Assembly (NCBI GenBank): GCA_964554105.1
Contig: CAZKNF010000029.1
Location: 1-43,253 of the forward strand
Origin: CAZKNF01 sp964554105
GTDB taxonomy: Bacteria > Bacteroidota > Rhodothermia > Rhodothermales > VXPQ01
Direction of reading: 5' to 3'
Length of the DNA stretch: 43,253 nucleotides
Shown: positions 24,453 to 32,818 of the stretch, piece after piece
Layout: every line of letters begins with the position of its first letter
Position numbering within the stretch: the first letter of the stretch is position 1
Translations under genes and position numbers: made by a program
The notes under the pieces: generated by a model
Database searches by the model: none
Told to the model about the DNA's origin: nothing
Seen by the model: the letters and a program-made list of their open reading frames with translations, nothing else

Positions 24453-24749
24453 ACTCCGCCTCCTGCCGACACGACAATGTAGAATTCGTTATGACCGAAT
24501 CGCCATGGGACGCCCAAGTTCTCAAGCACGGGAGTCATTCCTTCCAGTATCTTTGCCAATAATTTTGGATACATGCTGCTGTCGGCGTACCGTAATGATC
24601 GGCGTCCCGAGCGCCGCTTCCGCCGGGTCCGCACCAATGACCCGAGTGTAAGTAGCGAGTCGGGCGGATTGATGCAAGTGGGCCGGCTATTTTGCTCGGA
24701 ATCATGTCGTGCTTCCAGCCTGCCGATGTCGTGCTTCCCACCTTCCCTG
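24453..24749. other. Divergent intergenic region without a gene
   Basis: About 297 bases separate the epimerase gene (minus) and the cupredoxin-PVC gene (plus). The plus-strand reading frame into the downstream gene is open from 24573, but its first 59 codons have little protein character. The region holds a pair of 13-base direct repeats. No clear promoter boxes were found. Confidence 0.45.
24705..24738. repeat. Direct repeat ATGTCGTGCTTCC x2, 21-base period
   Basis: Identical 13-base copies lie at 24705-24717 and 24726-24738. The 21-base period is two helical turns, so both copies face the same side of the DNA, as expected for paired operator sites. They lie immediately upstream of the preferred start at 24750. 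Confidence 0.5.
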
Positions 24750-27713
24750 ATGCATATTAACTCAGTTACCGCCTTCTATCCACCAACTTCGGCGGAATTC
24801 CGCGCGGGCGGCGCGGATTCGCGGACGTCGCGCCGGCCGGCCGCCGCTGCACATTCCGTATCGGCCGCGCTGCTCGTCGCGTCGATGTCGGTCATGGTGT
24901 GGATGGCGGGAGCCGTACCCGCTTCGGGCCACGCTATCCAGGATGCTGCGGACACGACAAACGTCGACCGCGAATTCGTCCTCGAGTCAACGATTCTCGG
25001 GTATCACGGCATCGGGGGCGAGATCGACGGAGTACGCAATCCGGTGCTTCAGGCCGGCAAAGGTGAGGTCGTGCGAATCACGATCGTGAACGGCGAGGTA
25101 CTCGTCCACGACGTGGCCATGGAAAACCACGGCGTCAAGAGCGCCGAGGTGCTCGAGGTCGGCGAGCGCGCGGAGGTGACCTTCACCGCCGAGGAAAGCG
25201 ACCTGTACTACTGCACCATTCCGGGACATCGAGCGGCCGGCATGGAGGGTCGGTTCGAAGTCTCAGATGGCGAAGTGGTCGCGTCAACCGGCACACCGCC
25301 CCGTCTGAACGGCCGAGTGCTGAACATGGACTTCGAAGGCGGCGATCTGGACGACTGGACGCCGGAAGGTGAGGCCTTCGCCGATCAACCAGCGGCTGTG
25401 AAAGCTCCTCGTGCCCCGGACGGCGACGGCAACGACGACGGCGCAGGCTTTCGGATCGATACGGGAGCCGAAGGAGGGAGTGCGCCGACCGGCATACTGA
25501 CGTCGATTTCGTTCGAGATCACACACCCGTACGCCGGCTTCCTGGTCGCCGGCGGTGCCTTCGACGAGACCCGTGTCGATCTCGTGCTCTCTGAACAGGA
25601 TTCGGTGATCTACAGCATCACGGGCTACGACGGCGACACCCTCCGGCCCACCGTCGCCGACCTCAGCGACCATCTCGGTGAAACGATGTACGTTCGGATC
25701 ATCGACGAAGAGACCGGCGAGCCGTCGAACACGTTCCACGATGTGAGTCCGTGGGCATACATCGCTTTCGATGAGTTCCGGTTCTACGAAGAGCGGCCGA
25801 CATTTCCGGGCGAACTTCGGCCCGAGGATGCACAGCCGCTTCCCCCGCTGGAGATCGTCGCCCACGCCGGGCTGTCCGGTGAGCAGGCCGCGGCAGCCAT
25901 GACGCTGCCCGACGGATTCACCGCGACGCTCGCCGCATCGGAGCCGGATGTGGTTCGTCCAATCGGATTTGCGCTCGACGACCGCGGCAGATTGTGGGTG
26001 GCGGAAGGTCGCACGTACCCGGTGCGCGCGCCGGAAGGCCAGGGCCGCGATCGGATCCTGATTCTTGAGGACACGAACGGGGACGGCAGCCTCGACAGCC
26101 GGAAGATTTTCACCGAAGGTCTTAATCTCGTAAGCGGAATCGAAGTCGGATTCGGCGGGGTCTGGATCGGCGCCGCGCCGCACCTGCTCTACATTCCGAT
26201 CGACGAGACGGGCGACCGGCCTGCCGGCGAACCCGAAATCCTTCTGGACGGTTGGGGCTACGGCGACACCCACGAGACTCTGAATACGCTCCGATGGGGT
26301 CCGGACGGATGGCTCTACGGTACGCAGGGTGTATTCACCGAATCAAACGTCGGCGCGCCCGGCAGCGCTGAGGAAGACCGGACGCCCCTGAACGCAGCCG
26401 TCTGGCGATATCATCCGACGCGCCACGAGTTCGAAGTCTTTGCGCACGGAACGAGCAATCCGTGGGGGCTCGATTGGAACGAATACGGCCACGCCTTCAT
26501 GACGGTCTGCGTCATTCCGCATCTTTATCACGTGATCCAGGGCGCACGCTACCTTCGCCAGGACGGCGAGCACTACAACCCGCATACGTTCGCCGACATC
26601 GGTACGATCGCCGACCACGTTCACTGGGTGGGCGATAAGGGATGGGCGGCCGGAAGCAGGCGCGGCGGCGGCGGCGGGCACGCCCACGCAGGCGCCATGA
26701 TTTACCTAGGCGACACCTGGCCCGAGGAGTACCGCTCGCGCATCATGATGAACAACATCCACGGGTACCGCATCAACGCCGACAACCTCGAGCGCAGCGG
26801 CTCGGGATACACCGCAACGCACGGGCCGGATTTTCTCCTCGCGAACGACAGCTGGTCGCAGATGCTTAACTTCCGGTATGGACCGGACGGCTCCGTCCAC
26901 GTCATCGACTGGTACGATAAGAATCAGTGCCACAGCCCGAATCCGGACGTCCACGACAAGACGCTGGGGCGCATCTTCAAGATCTCGCACGAAAACGATC
27001 GACAGGTTCAGGTAAATCTGCAGGAGAGCACATCCGAAGAGCTCGTCGATCTCCAGCGGCACGAAAACGAGTGGTACGTTCGCCATGCCCGCCGTATCCT
27101 GCAGGAGCGCGGTCCCGACACGGCAGTGCATACGTCGTTGAGAGATTTGCTGGATAACGAGACGGACGTCACATTCCAGCTGCGGTCCCTGTGGGCGCTC
27201 CACGTAACCGACGGTCTCTCGGATGCCGACCTCACGGAGCTGCTGTCCCACCAAAATGAGCACGTTCGCAGCTGGTCGATCCAGCTTCTGGCTGAGGACG
27301 GATCGATTCCCGCGGCTGCGCTCGACGAATTCGCACGCATGGCCAGGGAAGACGCCTCGCCGATCGTCCGGCTGTATCTTGCAAGCGCTCTGCAGCGGAT
27401 CACGCCTGAATCCGCATGGGACGTCCTCGAAGGACTGCATGCCCGTGCCGATGATGCCGGTGATCACAACCTTCCGCTGATGGTGTGGTACGCGACCGAA
27501 CCCGCCGTGACGGCCGATATGGATCAGGCGCTCGATCTCGCGGCCGGCTCGCGTCTTCCCCGAATGTTCTCCTTCACGGTTCAGCGGATCGCGGCGGAAG
27601 GGTCGCAGGAAGCGCTGCGCGTCCTTTCGGCCAGGATTCCGCGCGTAGAAGACGAGGAGCACAAGCAGATCCTCCTCGACGGCCTGAATCAGGTCGTCGG
27701 AAATCGAGACTGA
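24750..27713 (+). CDS. Cupredoxin-fused PVC-type dehydrogenase-domain protein
   Basis: A 987-residue exported protein. The signal region has an arginine-rich n-region and a hydrophobic core (AALLVASMSVMVWMAG), cleaved near ASGHA (residue 62). Residues about 75-172 are a cupredoxin with all four type-1 copper ligands: His120 (VLVHDV), Cys155 (YYCTIPGH), His160 and Met165. Residues about 187-362 form a jelly-roll-like domain; about 387-745 form the PVC-type beta-propeller (LPDGFTATLAASEPD, EDTNGDGSLDSRK); about 760-985 form HEAT-like helices. It has no CxxCH site, so copper may take the role of the usual heme. I prefer the ATG at 24750; in-frame ATGs at 24672 and 24573 are possible. An FG-GAP lipoprotein gene follows 11 bases later. 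Confidence 0.9.
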   Translation: MHINSVTAFYPPTSAEFRAGGADSRTSRRPAAAAHSVSAALLVASMSVMVWMAGAVPASGHAIQDAADTTNVDREFVLESTILGYHGIGGEIDGVRNPVLQAGKGEVVRITIVNGEVLVHDVAMENHGVKSAEVLEVGERAEVTFTAEESDLYYCTIPGHRAAGMEGRFEVSDGEVVASTGTPPRLNGRVLNMDFEGGDLDDWTPEGEAFADQPAAVKAPRAPDGDGNDDGAGFRIDTGAEGGSAPTGILTSISFEITHPYAGFLVAGGAFDETRVDLVLSEQDSVIYSITGYDGDTLRPTVADLSDHLGETMYVRIIDEETGEPSNTFHDVSPWAYIAFDEFRFYEERPTFPGELRPEDAQPLPPLEIVAHAGLSGEQAAAAMTLPDGFTATLAASEPDVVRPIGFALDDRGRLWVAEGRTYPVRAPEGQGRDRILILEDTNGDGSLDSRKIFTEGLNLVSGIEVGFGGVWIGAAPHLLYIPIDETGDRPAGEPEILLDGWGYGDTHETLNTLRWGPDGWLYGTQGVFTESNVGAPGSAEEDRTPLNAAVWRYHPTRHEFEVFAHGTSNPWGLDWNEYGHAFMTVCVIPHLYHVIQGARYLRQDGEHYNPHTFADIGTIADHVHWVGDKGWAAGSRRGGGGGHAHAGAMIYLGDTWPEEYRSRIMMNNIHGYRINADNLERSGSGYTATHGPDFLLANDSWSQMLNFRYGPDGSVHVIDWYDKNQCHSPNPDVHDKTLGRIFKISHENDRQVQVNLQESTSEELVDLQRHENEWYVRHARRILQERGPDTAVHTSLRDLLDNETDVTFQLRSLWALHVTDGLSDADLTELLSHQNEHVRSWSIQLLAEDGSIPAAALDEFARMAREDASPIVRLYLASALQRITPESAWDVLEGLHARADDAGDHNLPLMVWYATEPAVTADMDQALDLAAGSRLPRMFSFTVQRIAAEGSQEALRVLSARIPRVEDEEHKQILLDGLNQVVGNRD

Positions 27714-27724
27714 TACCAGAAGAA

Positions 27725-28975
27725 ATGCACGACATGAAGTTCGGATTTTTACCCATCCTCATCGGAGTTGCGGGCGTCGTCCTGAGCGCCGGATGCAGGC
27801 ACGCACCGCCCGACACAGGGCCGGCGCAGGCCTTCGAGCGCACGGTGTTGTCGGATGTCTTTTATGCGGAAGGTGCGGCCATAGGCGATCTCAACGGCGA
27901 CGGATCCCCCGACGTCGCAGCCGGCCCCTACTGGTATGAAGGTCCGGAGTTCGAGCACCGCCACACATTTTACGAGCCCGAAGCGTTCGATCCGCTTCAA
28001 TACTCCGACAACTTCGTCGTCCACGTGCACGACTTCGATGGAGACGACTGGAACGACATCCTCGTCGTCGGATTTCCAGGGCAGGAGGCGTTCTGGTACC
28101 GCAACCCGCAGGGCGCCGGGGATGCCGGGCACTGGGAACGCCACCTCGCTTTCGACGGTGTCGACAACGAATCGCCGTTCATCGGGGATCTGACCGGCGA
28201 CGGGCGTCCCGAACTCGTCTTCCATCACGAAGGCTACGTCGGCTATGCGGCAGCGGACGAGGAACGGCCGATGGCGCCGTGGGAGTTTCATCGCATCTCA
28301 GAGAAGGGCGAGCGCGGCCCGTTTACCCATGGCTTCGGCATCGGTGACGTGACCGGCAGCGGCAGCCCCGACATCCTCATGTCGAGTGGATGGTGGGAGA
28401 ATCCAGGTGCAGCCGCGCCCAATGACGAAAAGACCTGGACATTTCACCCTGCAGATTTCGGTCCGGGCGGTGCTCAGATGTATGCCTACGACGTGGACGG
28501 CGACGGATACAATGACGTCATCACGAGTCTTGACGCGCATGGATGGGGCCTCGCCTGGTTCAAGCAAGTGCGCGCCGACGGTGACGTTCGCTTCGAGAAG
28601 AACCTCATCATGGGCGAGCGTTCCGACGAAAATCCCCACGGTGTACGCTTTTCGCAGCCTCACGCAATCGCACTGGTCGACCTGGATCGCGATGGACTCA
28701 AGGACCTCGTTACCGGTAAGCGGTACTGGGCTCACGGGCCCGACGGCGACCCGGAGCCGAACGCTCCGGCCGTGCTGTACTGGTTTCGGCTGGTTCGCTC
28801 AGAGGAGGGCGAGGCTTCGTTCATCCCGCATCTAATCGACGATGATTCCGGGGTCGGCGTCTTTCTCGCGGTGGACGATCTGACGGGTGACGAATATCCG
28901 GATATCGCGATGGCGAATAAGAAAGGCGCTTTCGTATTTGTTCAGAATCCGCGGCAGGGAAGCCGCAGCCAATAA
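27725..28975 (+). CDS. FG-GAP/VCBS repeat lipoprotein
   Basis: A 416-residue protein. The signal MKFGFLPILIGVAGVVLSAG is followed by Cys (lipobox VLSAGC), so it is a lipoprotein. The mature part contains about seven FG-GAP/VCBS-type repeats, each with a D-x-D/N-G-D-G calcium loop, for example IGDLNGDGSPDVAAGPYW, DVDGDGYNDVI and VDDLTGDEYPDIAM, arranged as a propeller. The start at 27725 or 27734 lies just after the preceding stop with AGAAGAA nearby; the frame is open much further upstream but inside the previous gene, so that extension is rejected. It sits between two paralogous PVC-type dehydrogenases and probably belongs to the same periplasmic or surface assembly. Such proteins generally act as binding scaffolds. 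The ligand is unknown. Confidence 0.9.
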   Translation: MHDMKFGFLPILIGVAGVVLSAGCRHAPPDTGPAQAFERTVLSDVFYAEGAAIGDLNGDGSPDVAAGPYWYEGPEFEHRHTFYEPEAFDPLQYSDNFVVHVHDFDGDDWNDILVVGFPGQEAFWYRNPQGAGDAGHWERHLAFDGVDNESPFIGDLTGDGRPELVFHHEGYVGYAAADEERPMAPWEFHRISEKGERGPFTHGFGIGDVTGSGSPDILMSSGWWENPGAAAPNDEKTWTFHPADFGPGGAQMYAYDVDGDGYNDVITSLDAHGWGLAWFKQVRADGDVRFEKNLIMGERSDENPHGVRFSQPHAIALVDLDRDGLKDLVTGKRYWAHGPDGDPEPNAPAVLYWFRLVRSEEGEASFIPHLIDDDSGVGVFLAVDDLTGDEYPDIAMANKKGAFVFVQNPRQGSRSQ

Positions 28976-28987
28976 TCCACTCAATTC

Positions 28988-31546
28988 ATGCGACGTATGT
29001 CTTATCGCACCCTTCGTCACGGGCTCGTTTTTTTGGGCTCCGTCATATTTCTTCTCCACACACAGGCCTACGCGCAGGTGGAAGGCGCTCCGCCATTGGT
29101 GGATGACCGGCCGGTCAATGTAGATTTCGAGACCGGGACGCTGCAGGACTGGACGGCCACGGGCGAGGCGTTTCAAGATCAGCCGACGGAGGGCGATGCG
29201 TTCGCGGCAGATGAAGACATCGATGCCGCGAGTGGTCATCACGGAGCGTTCTGGGTGAGCAGCGGTCTTGCACACGGTCCGGGCGCTACCGGCAGGCTGT
29301 CCTCAGGGTCGTTCGAGGTCACCCGGCCCTACGCCAGCTTCCTCGTCTCCGGAGGGGCGCTCGAAACCACACGCGTCGAGCTCGTCCGAACCGAAGACGA
29401 GTACGTGATCTACAAAATCAGTGGGGCGGATGATTATCAGATGCGGCCCGTCGTCGTCGATCTATCATCGCACGTCGGCGATGAGATTTTCATCCGGCTG
29501 GTGGATGAGGATGAGGGGGCGTCCACGGCCGCCTATATACGGGAGAACCCCTTCGCGCACATCAACTTCGATCATTTCCGTCTGTACGCCGAGCGGCCCT
29601 CATTCGACGACGAAATCGTTCCGTCGGACATCGAGACGCTGCCCGGCTGGGACGAGGTTTTGCATGCTGGATTGTCGCCGGAGGAGGCGGCGGATGCAAT
29701 GACGGTGCCGGATGGGTTTTCGGTCACGCTGGCTGCTGCCGAACCGGACGTTCTCCGGCCTATCGCGCTGGCTCTCGACGACCGCGGGCGCGTCTGGGTC
29801 GCCGAAGCGATGGGGTATCCCCTACGCGCGCCCGAAGGCGAAGGCGCAGACCGCATCCTGATCTTCGAGGACACGAATGGGGATGGCAGCCTCGACAGCA
29901 GGAAAGTCTTCATGGAGGGACTGAATCTCGTCAGCGGCATCGAGCTCGGCTTCGGCGGCGTGTACGTGGGCTCGGCGCCGTATCTCCTCTTCATCCCCAT
30001 CGACGAAACGGGCGATCGCCCTGCCGGCGAGCCCGAGATTCTGCTCGACGGATGGGGCTACGAGGACACTCACGAGATGCTGAACACGTTCTCCTGGGGA
30101 CCCGACGGCTGGCTCTACGGCACGCACGGGGTCTTCACGCATTCGAACGTCGGGACGCCGGGCGCGACTGACGAGGAGCGAACGCGGCTCGACGCCGGGA
30201 TTTGGCGGTATCATCCAACGCAAGGTGAATTCGAGGTCGTTGTCCACGGCACGAGCAACCCATGGGGACTCGACTGGAACGACTACGGCCACGCGTTCAT
30301 GGTCGTCTGCGTGATTCCACACCTGCATCAGGTGATCCCCGGCGCGCGGATCGAGCGGCAGGCGAACGAGCATTTCAATCCACATACCTATGACGACCTC
30401 AAGACGATCGCCGATCACGTTCACTGGGTCGGAAATCGGGGCCCACATGCCGGCAATCGGCGGTCGGGAGCTGCCGGAGGCGGCCACGCGCATGCCGGCG
30501 GGATGATCTATCTGGGAGATTCGTGGCCCGACGAATACCGCGGACGCCTCTTCATGAACAACATCCACGGATTTCGTACGAACACCGATATCCTGGAGCG
30601 GAAGGGTTCCGGATATGTCGGCCGGCACGGTCCGGATTTCCTCATGGCGAACGACAGCTGGTCGCAGATGCTGAACTTCCGGTACGGTCCCGGCGGGTCG
30701 GTTCACGTGCTGGACTGGTACGACAAGAACCAGTGTCACAGTCCGAATCCCGACCTCCACGACCGCTCTCTGGGCCGCATCTTTAAAATCTCACATGAGA
30801 ACGACGAGTGGGTGCAGGTCGATCTTCGAGATCGTTCATCGGAGGATCTCGTCGCGCTTCAGCTGCATGCGAACGACTGGTACGTCCGCCATGCTCGCCG
30901 CATTCTGCAGGAGCGCGGTCCCGATCCGGACGTACATGCCGGACTCCGCGACATCCTGGACGAAAATCCGGACGTTACGCGAAAGCTGCGCGCCCTCTGG
31001 GCCCTTCACGTGACCGACGGATTGTCGGACGCCGACCTGCTGTCGCTCCTCAGGCACGACGACGAGAACGTGCGGGCCTGGTCAATTCAGCTCCTGGCGG
31101 AGGACAGGAACGTGCCGGACGATGCCGTAACCGAATTTGCACGGTTGGCGCACGAAGATGAATCCGCCCTCGTGCGGCTGTACCTCGCGAGCGCACTGCA
31201 GCGCATCGATCCGGAACGCCGATGGGACGTGCTCGGCGGGCTCAGCAGCCGGACCGAGGACGTCGAGGATCAGAATTTGCCGCTGATGATCTGGTATGCG
31301 ATGGAACCGCTCGTGCTCGCTGACATGCGCGGTTCCATGGAGATGGCGCTCGATTCGCCGCTGCCCCGGCTGTTGCCGTTCACGGTGCGCCGCATCGCAT
31401 CAGACGCCACGGACGAAGCGCTCGAAGTCCTGTCGGAGCATATCGGACTCGTCGACGACGCCGAGCAGCAGGCGACGATCCTCGAAGGAATCAACAAAAT
31501 GGTAGCGGGCGAGGAAGAGAATGAATCAAAGGTTGGAAGCGAATAA
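28988..31546 (+). CDS. PVC-type dehydrogenase-domain protein (paralog, no cupredoxin)
   Basis: An 852-residue exported protein with a signal peptide (RHGLVFLGSVIFLLHTQAYA, then Q). Its layout follows the gene at 24750-27713 but without the cupredoxin: jelly-roll-like domain at about 35-205 (VNVDFETGTLQDWTATGEAF), propeller at about 239-600 (VPDGFSVTLAAAEPDVLRPI, EDTNGDGSLDSRK, GTSNPWGLDWN) and HEAT-like helices at about 615-845. Long stretches are nearly identical between the two, which indicates a tandem duplication. No CxxCH site is present, so it also lacks the usual heme. It starts 12 bases after the FG-GAP lipoprotein and closes the operon. It could be a partner subunit of the copper-bearing copy. 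The substrate is unknown. Confidence 0.9.
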   Translation: MRRMSYRTLRHGLVFLGSVIFLLHTQAYAQVEGAPPLVDDRPVNVDFETGTLQDWTATGEAFQDQPTEGDAFAADEDIDAASGHHGAFWVSSGLAHGPGATGRLSSGSFEVTRPYASFLVSGGALETTRVELVRTEDEYVIYKISGADDYQMRPVVVDLSSHVGDEIFIRLVDEDEGASTAAYIRENPFAHINFDHFRLYAERPSFDDEIVPSDIETLPGWDEVLHAGLSPEEAADAMTVPDGFSVTLAAAEPDVLRPIALALDDRGRVWVAEAMGYPLRAPEGEGADRILIFEDTNGDGSLDSRKVFMEGLNLVSGIELGFGGVYVGSAPYLLFIPIDETGDRPAGEPEILLDGWGYEDTHEMLNTFSWGPDGWLYGTHGVFTHSNVGTPGATDEERTRLDAGIWRYHPTQGEFEVVVHGTSNPWGLDWNDYGHAFMVVCVIPHLHQVIPGARIERQANEHFNPHTYDDLKTIADHVHWVGNRGPHAGNRRSGAAGGGHAHAGGMIYLGDSWPDEYRGRLFMNNIHGFRTNTDILERKGSGYVGRHGPDFLMANDSWSQMLNFRYGPGGSVHVLDWYDKNQCHSPNPDLHDRSLGRIFKISHENDEWVQVDLRDRSSEDLVALQLHANDWYVRHARRILQERGPDPDVHAGLRDILDENPDVTRKLRALWALHVTDGLSDADLLSLLRHDDENVRAWSIQLLAEDRNVPDDAVTEFARLAHEDESALVRLYLASALQRIDPERRWDVLGGLSSRTEDVEDQNLPLMIWYAMEPLVLADMRGSMEMALDSPLPRLLPFTVRRIASDATDEALEVLSEHIGLVDDAEQQATILEGINKMVAGEEENESKVGSE

Positions 31547-31692
31547 TCCGCCGAATGAGAGCCACCGCTCCACCCTGTTACAGCTGACAAGATCTGGTGA
31601 GCTTTGTCACCTTTCCTGCCGCAGCCAAACTCTCGCGCGTATCAGGCCGCACGTTTGATAGACACCTTTCATTCAACTACGGCGAATCAGGC

Positions 31693-31812
31693 ATGCGCAA
31701 TATCTTTCGTGCACTCATTGCCGGCTACGGCGCGAAGAAGCTCGGCGGCGGCTGCATCACGACGGTAATTCTTTTCATCATTCTCTTCTGGCTGCTCGGA
31801 TACTTGTTTTAG
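31693..31812 (+). CDS. 39-residue single-pass membrane protein
   Basis: A short ORF encoding a basic amphipathic N-terminus (MRNIFRALIAGYGAKKLGG) and one hydrophobic helix (CITTVILFIILFWLLGYL). The positive charges before the helix imply an N-in orientation. I take the ATG at 31693 rather than the upstream in-frame start at 31597, because the added residues look random. Its clean charge/hydrophobicity pattern and third-position bias suggest a real gene, possibly an accessory subunit or membrane-active peptide. It lies 20 bases from the convergent polysaccharide deacetylase. Confidence 0.62.
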   Translation: MRNIFRALIAGYGAKKLGGGCITTVILFIILFWLLGYLF

Positions 31813-31832
31813 CCGGGTCGTGGACGAGCAGC

Positions 31833-32675
31833 TCAATGCCTTCCAGCCCGGTTCGCGAGGACGTACTCGGCCACCGTCCCGACCGGCGCCAGCCAGAGTT
31901 CGTTCGCCGGGTCCAATGCGTACAGGATAAGTTCGTCCAGCATATCGACGCGTGTCGTCTGCGGACCGGGTTCGCCGATATCGTGTCCCGCAAGGACGAC
32001 CCACCAGCCGTGGTCCGCCGCCTCCTCGAGGACGGGAAGCAGATCGGAGAAGGTGACGCCGTCCATCTCGATTCCGAAAACGTGCGCCGGATCGACGAAT
32101 GCCGGATCATTCGGGTTCTCGTTCAGCCAACCGCGGCCGAGCATGAACATCTGCGCGACCAGCGGAATGTAACTGGTCGTTTCAACGCCGCGGCCGAGGA
32201 AGGTCTGGCCGCAGGGATAGGCAAAGACCTCGGGGGTTGTCCCGAGCAGTTCCTCGATACGGCGATTTGCGTCCAGCAGCTCGGCGCGCATGCGATCGAG
32301 ATCGTACTCCTCCAGCGCTTTGTCTCTCGCCCACGGGAAATTCCCGCTGCACGGATGGTTGAGCGTATGATTGCCGATCTCGTGGCCCGCCGCATGCGCG
32401 CGGCGCCAGCCGTCCAACCGCTCTTCGACGGCATCCGGCACGACGAAAAACGTCGCATTAACGTCGTGGCGGTCCAGAAGCGGCGTCCCAAAGTCGATCT
32501 GACTTGGCCGCCCGTCGTCGAAACTCAGGCTGATGGCGGCCCTCGTACCGTTCGGCCATTGAAACGTCGTGTCCGCCTCGCTGCCGGTAATGGATACGGC
32601 CTGCCGATCGGCGGCCTGGGAAAGCGCATCCCAACCAGGAACTACGAACAACAGGATGAGAAAGACGGCTCGCAT
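31833..32675 (-). CDS. Polysaccharide deacetylase family protein
   Basis: A 280-residue exported protein with a signal peptide (MRAVFLILLFVVPGWDALSQ). It carries carbohydrate esterase family 4 motifs: SFDDG (motif 1, Asp pair), HEIGNHTLNH (motif 2, zinc histidines) and FAYPCG (motif 3 region). It probably removes acyl groups from polysaccharide or peptidoglycan in the periplasm. I choose the ATG at 32675; the frame is open to a GTG at 32732 inside the 22-base repeat array, which I reject. It is convergent with the small membrane protein gene. The DUF1080 gene lies upstream in the same orientation, so the two may be co-transcribed across the repeats. Confidence 0.88.
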   Translation of the reverse strand: MRAVFLILLFVVPGWDALSQAADRQAVSITGSEADTTFQWPNGTRAAISLSFDDGRPSQIDFGTPLLDRHDVNATFFVVPDAVEERLDGWRRAHAAGHEIGNHTLNHPCSGNFPWARDKALEEYDLDRMRAELLDANRRIEELLGTTPEVFAYPCGQTFLGRGVETTSYIPLVAQMFMLGRGWLNENPNDPAFVDPAHVFGIEMDGVTFSDLLPVLEEAADHGWWVVLAGHDIGEPGPQTTRVDMLDELILYALDPANELWLAPVGTVAEYVLANRAGRH

Positions 32676-32730
32676 GATGCGTCGATAGGATTCTCGAAAT
32701 CCTTCAGCCGAAACGGCGTCTGGAATGTCC

Positions 32731-32818
32731 ACAGTGTCGCAGACCCAAGTTCACAGTGTCGCAGACCTAAGCTTACAAAGTCGCAGACCGATGTTGACAG
32801 GGTCGCAGACCGGCCTCA
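32731..32818 (-). repeat. Four-copy 22-base tandem direct repeat starting at a stop codon
   Basis: Units begin at 32731, 32753, 32775 and 32797. The plus-strand core is ACANNGTCGCAGACC (bases 4-5 vary: GT, GT, AA, GG) followed by 7 variable bases. There are no spacers between the copies. The array abuts and overlaps the stop codon of the DUF1080 gene (32816-32818), so it forms the start of that gene's 3' UTR. Each unit contains GTCGCAGAC, an imperfect palindrome (GTC-N3-GAC). Confidence 0.85.

Noticed and set aside
27485..27724. Upstream in-frame extension of the FG-GAP lipoprotein
   Set aside because: It lies inside the preceding dehydrogenase gene, and a normal lipoprotein signal starts at 27725/27734.
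32731..32818. Possible CRISPR array
   Set aside because: The 22-base units are contiguous with no unique spacers and no cas genes are present.
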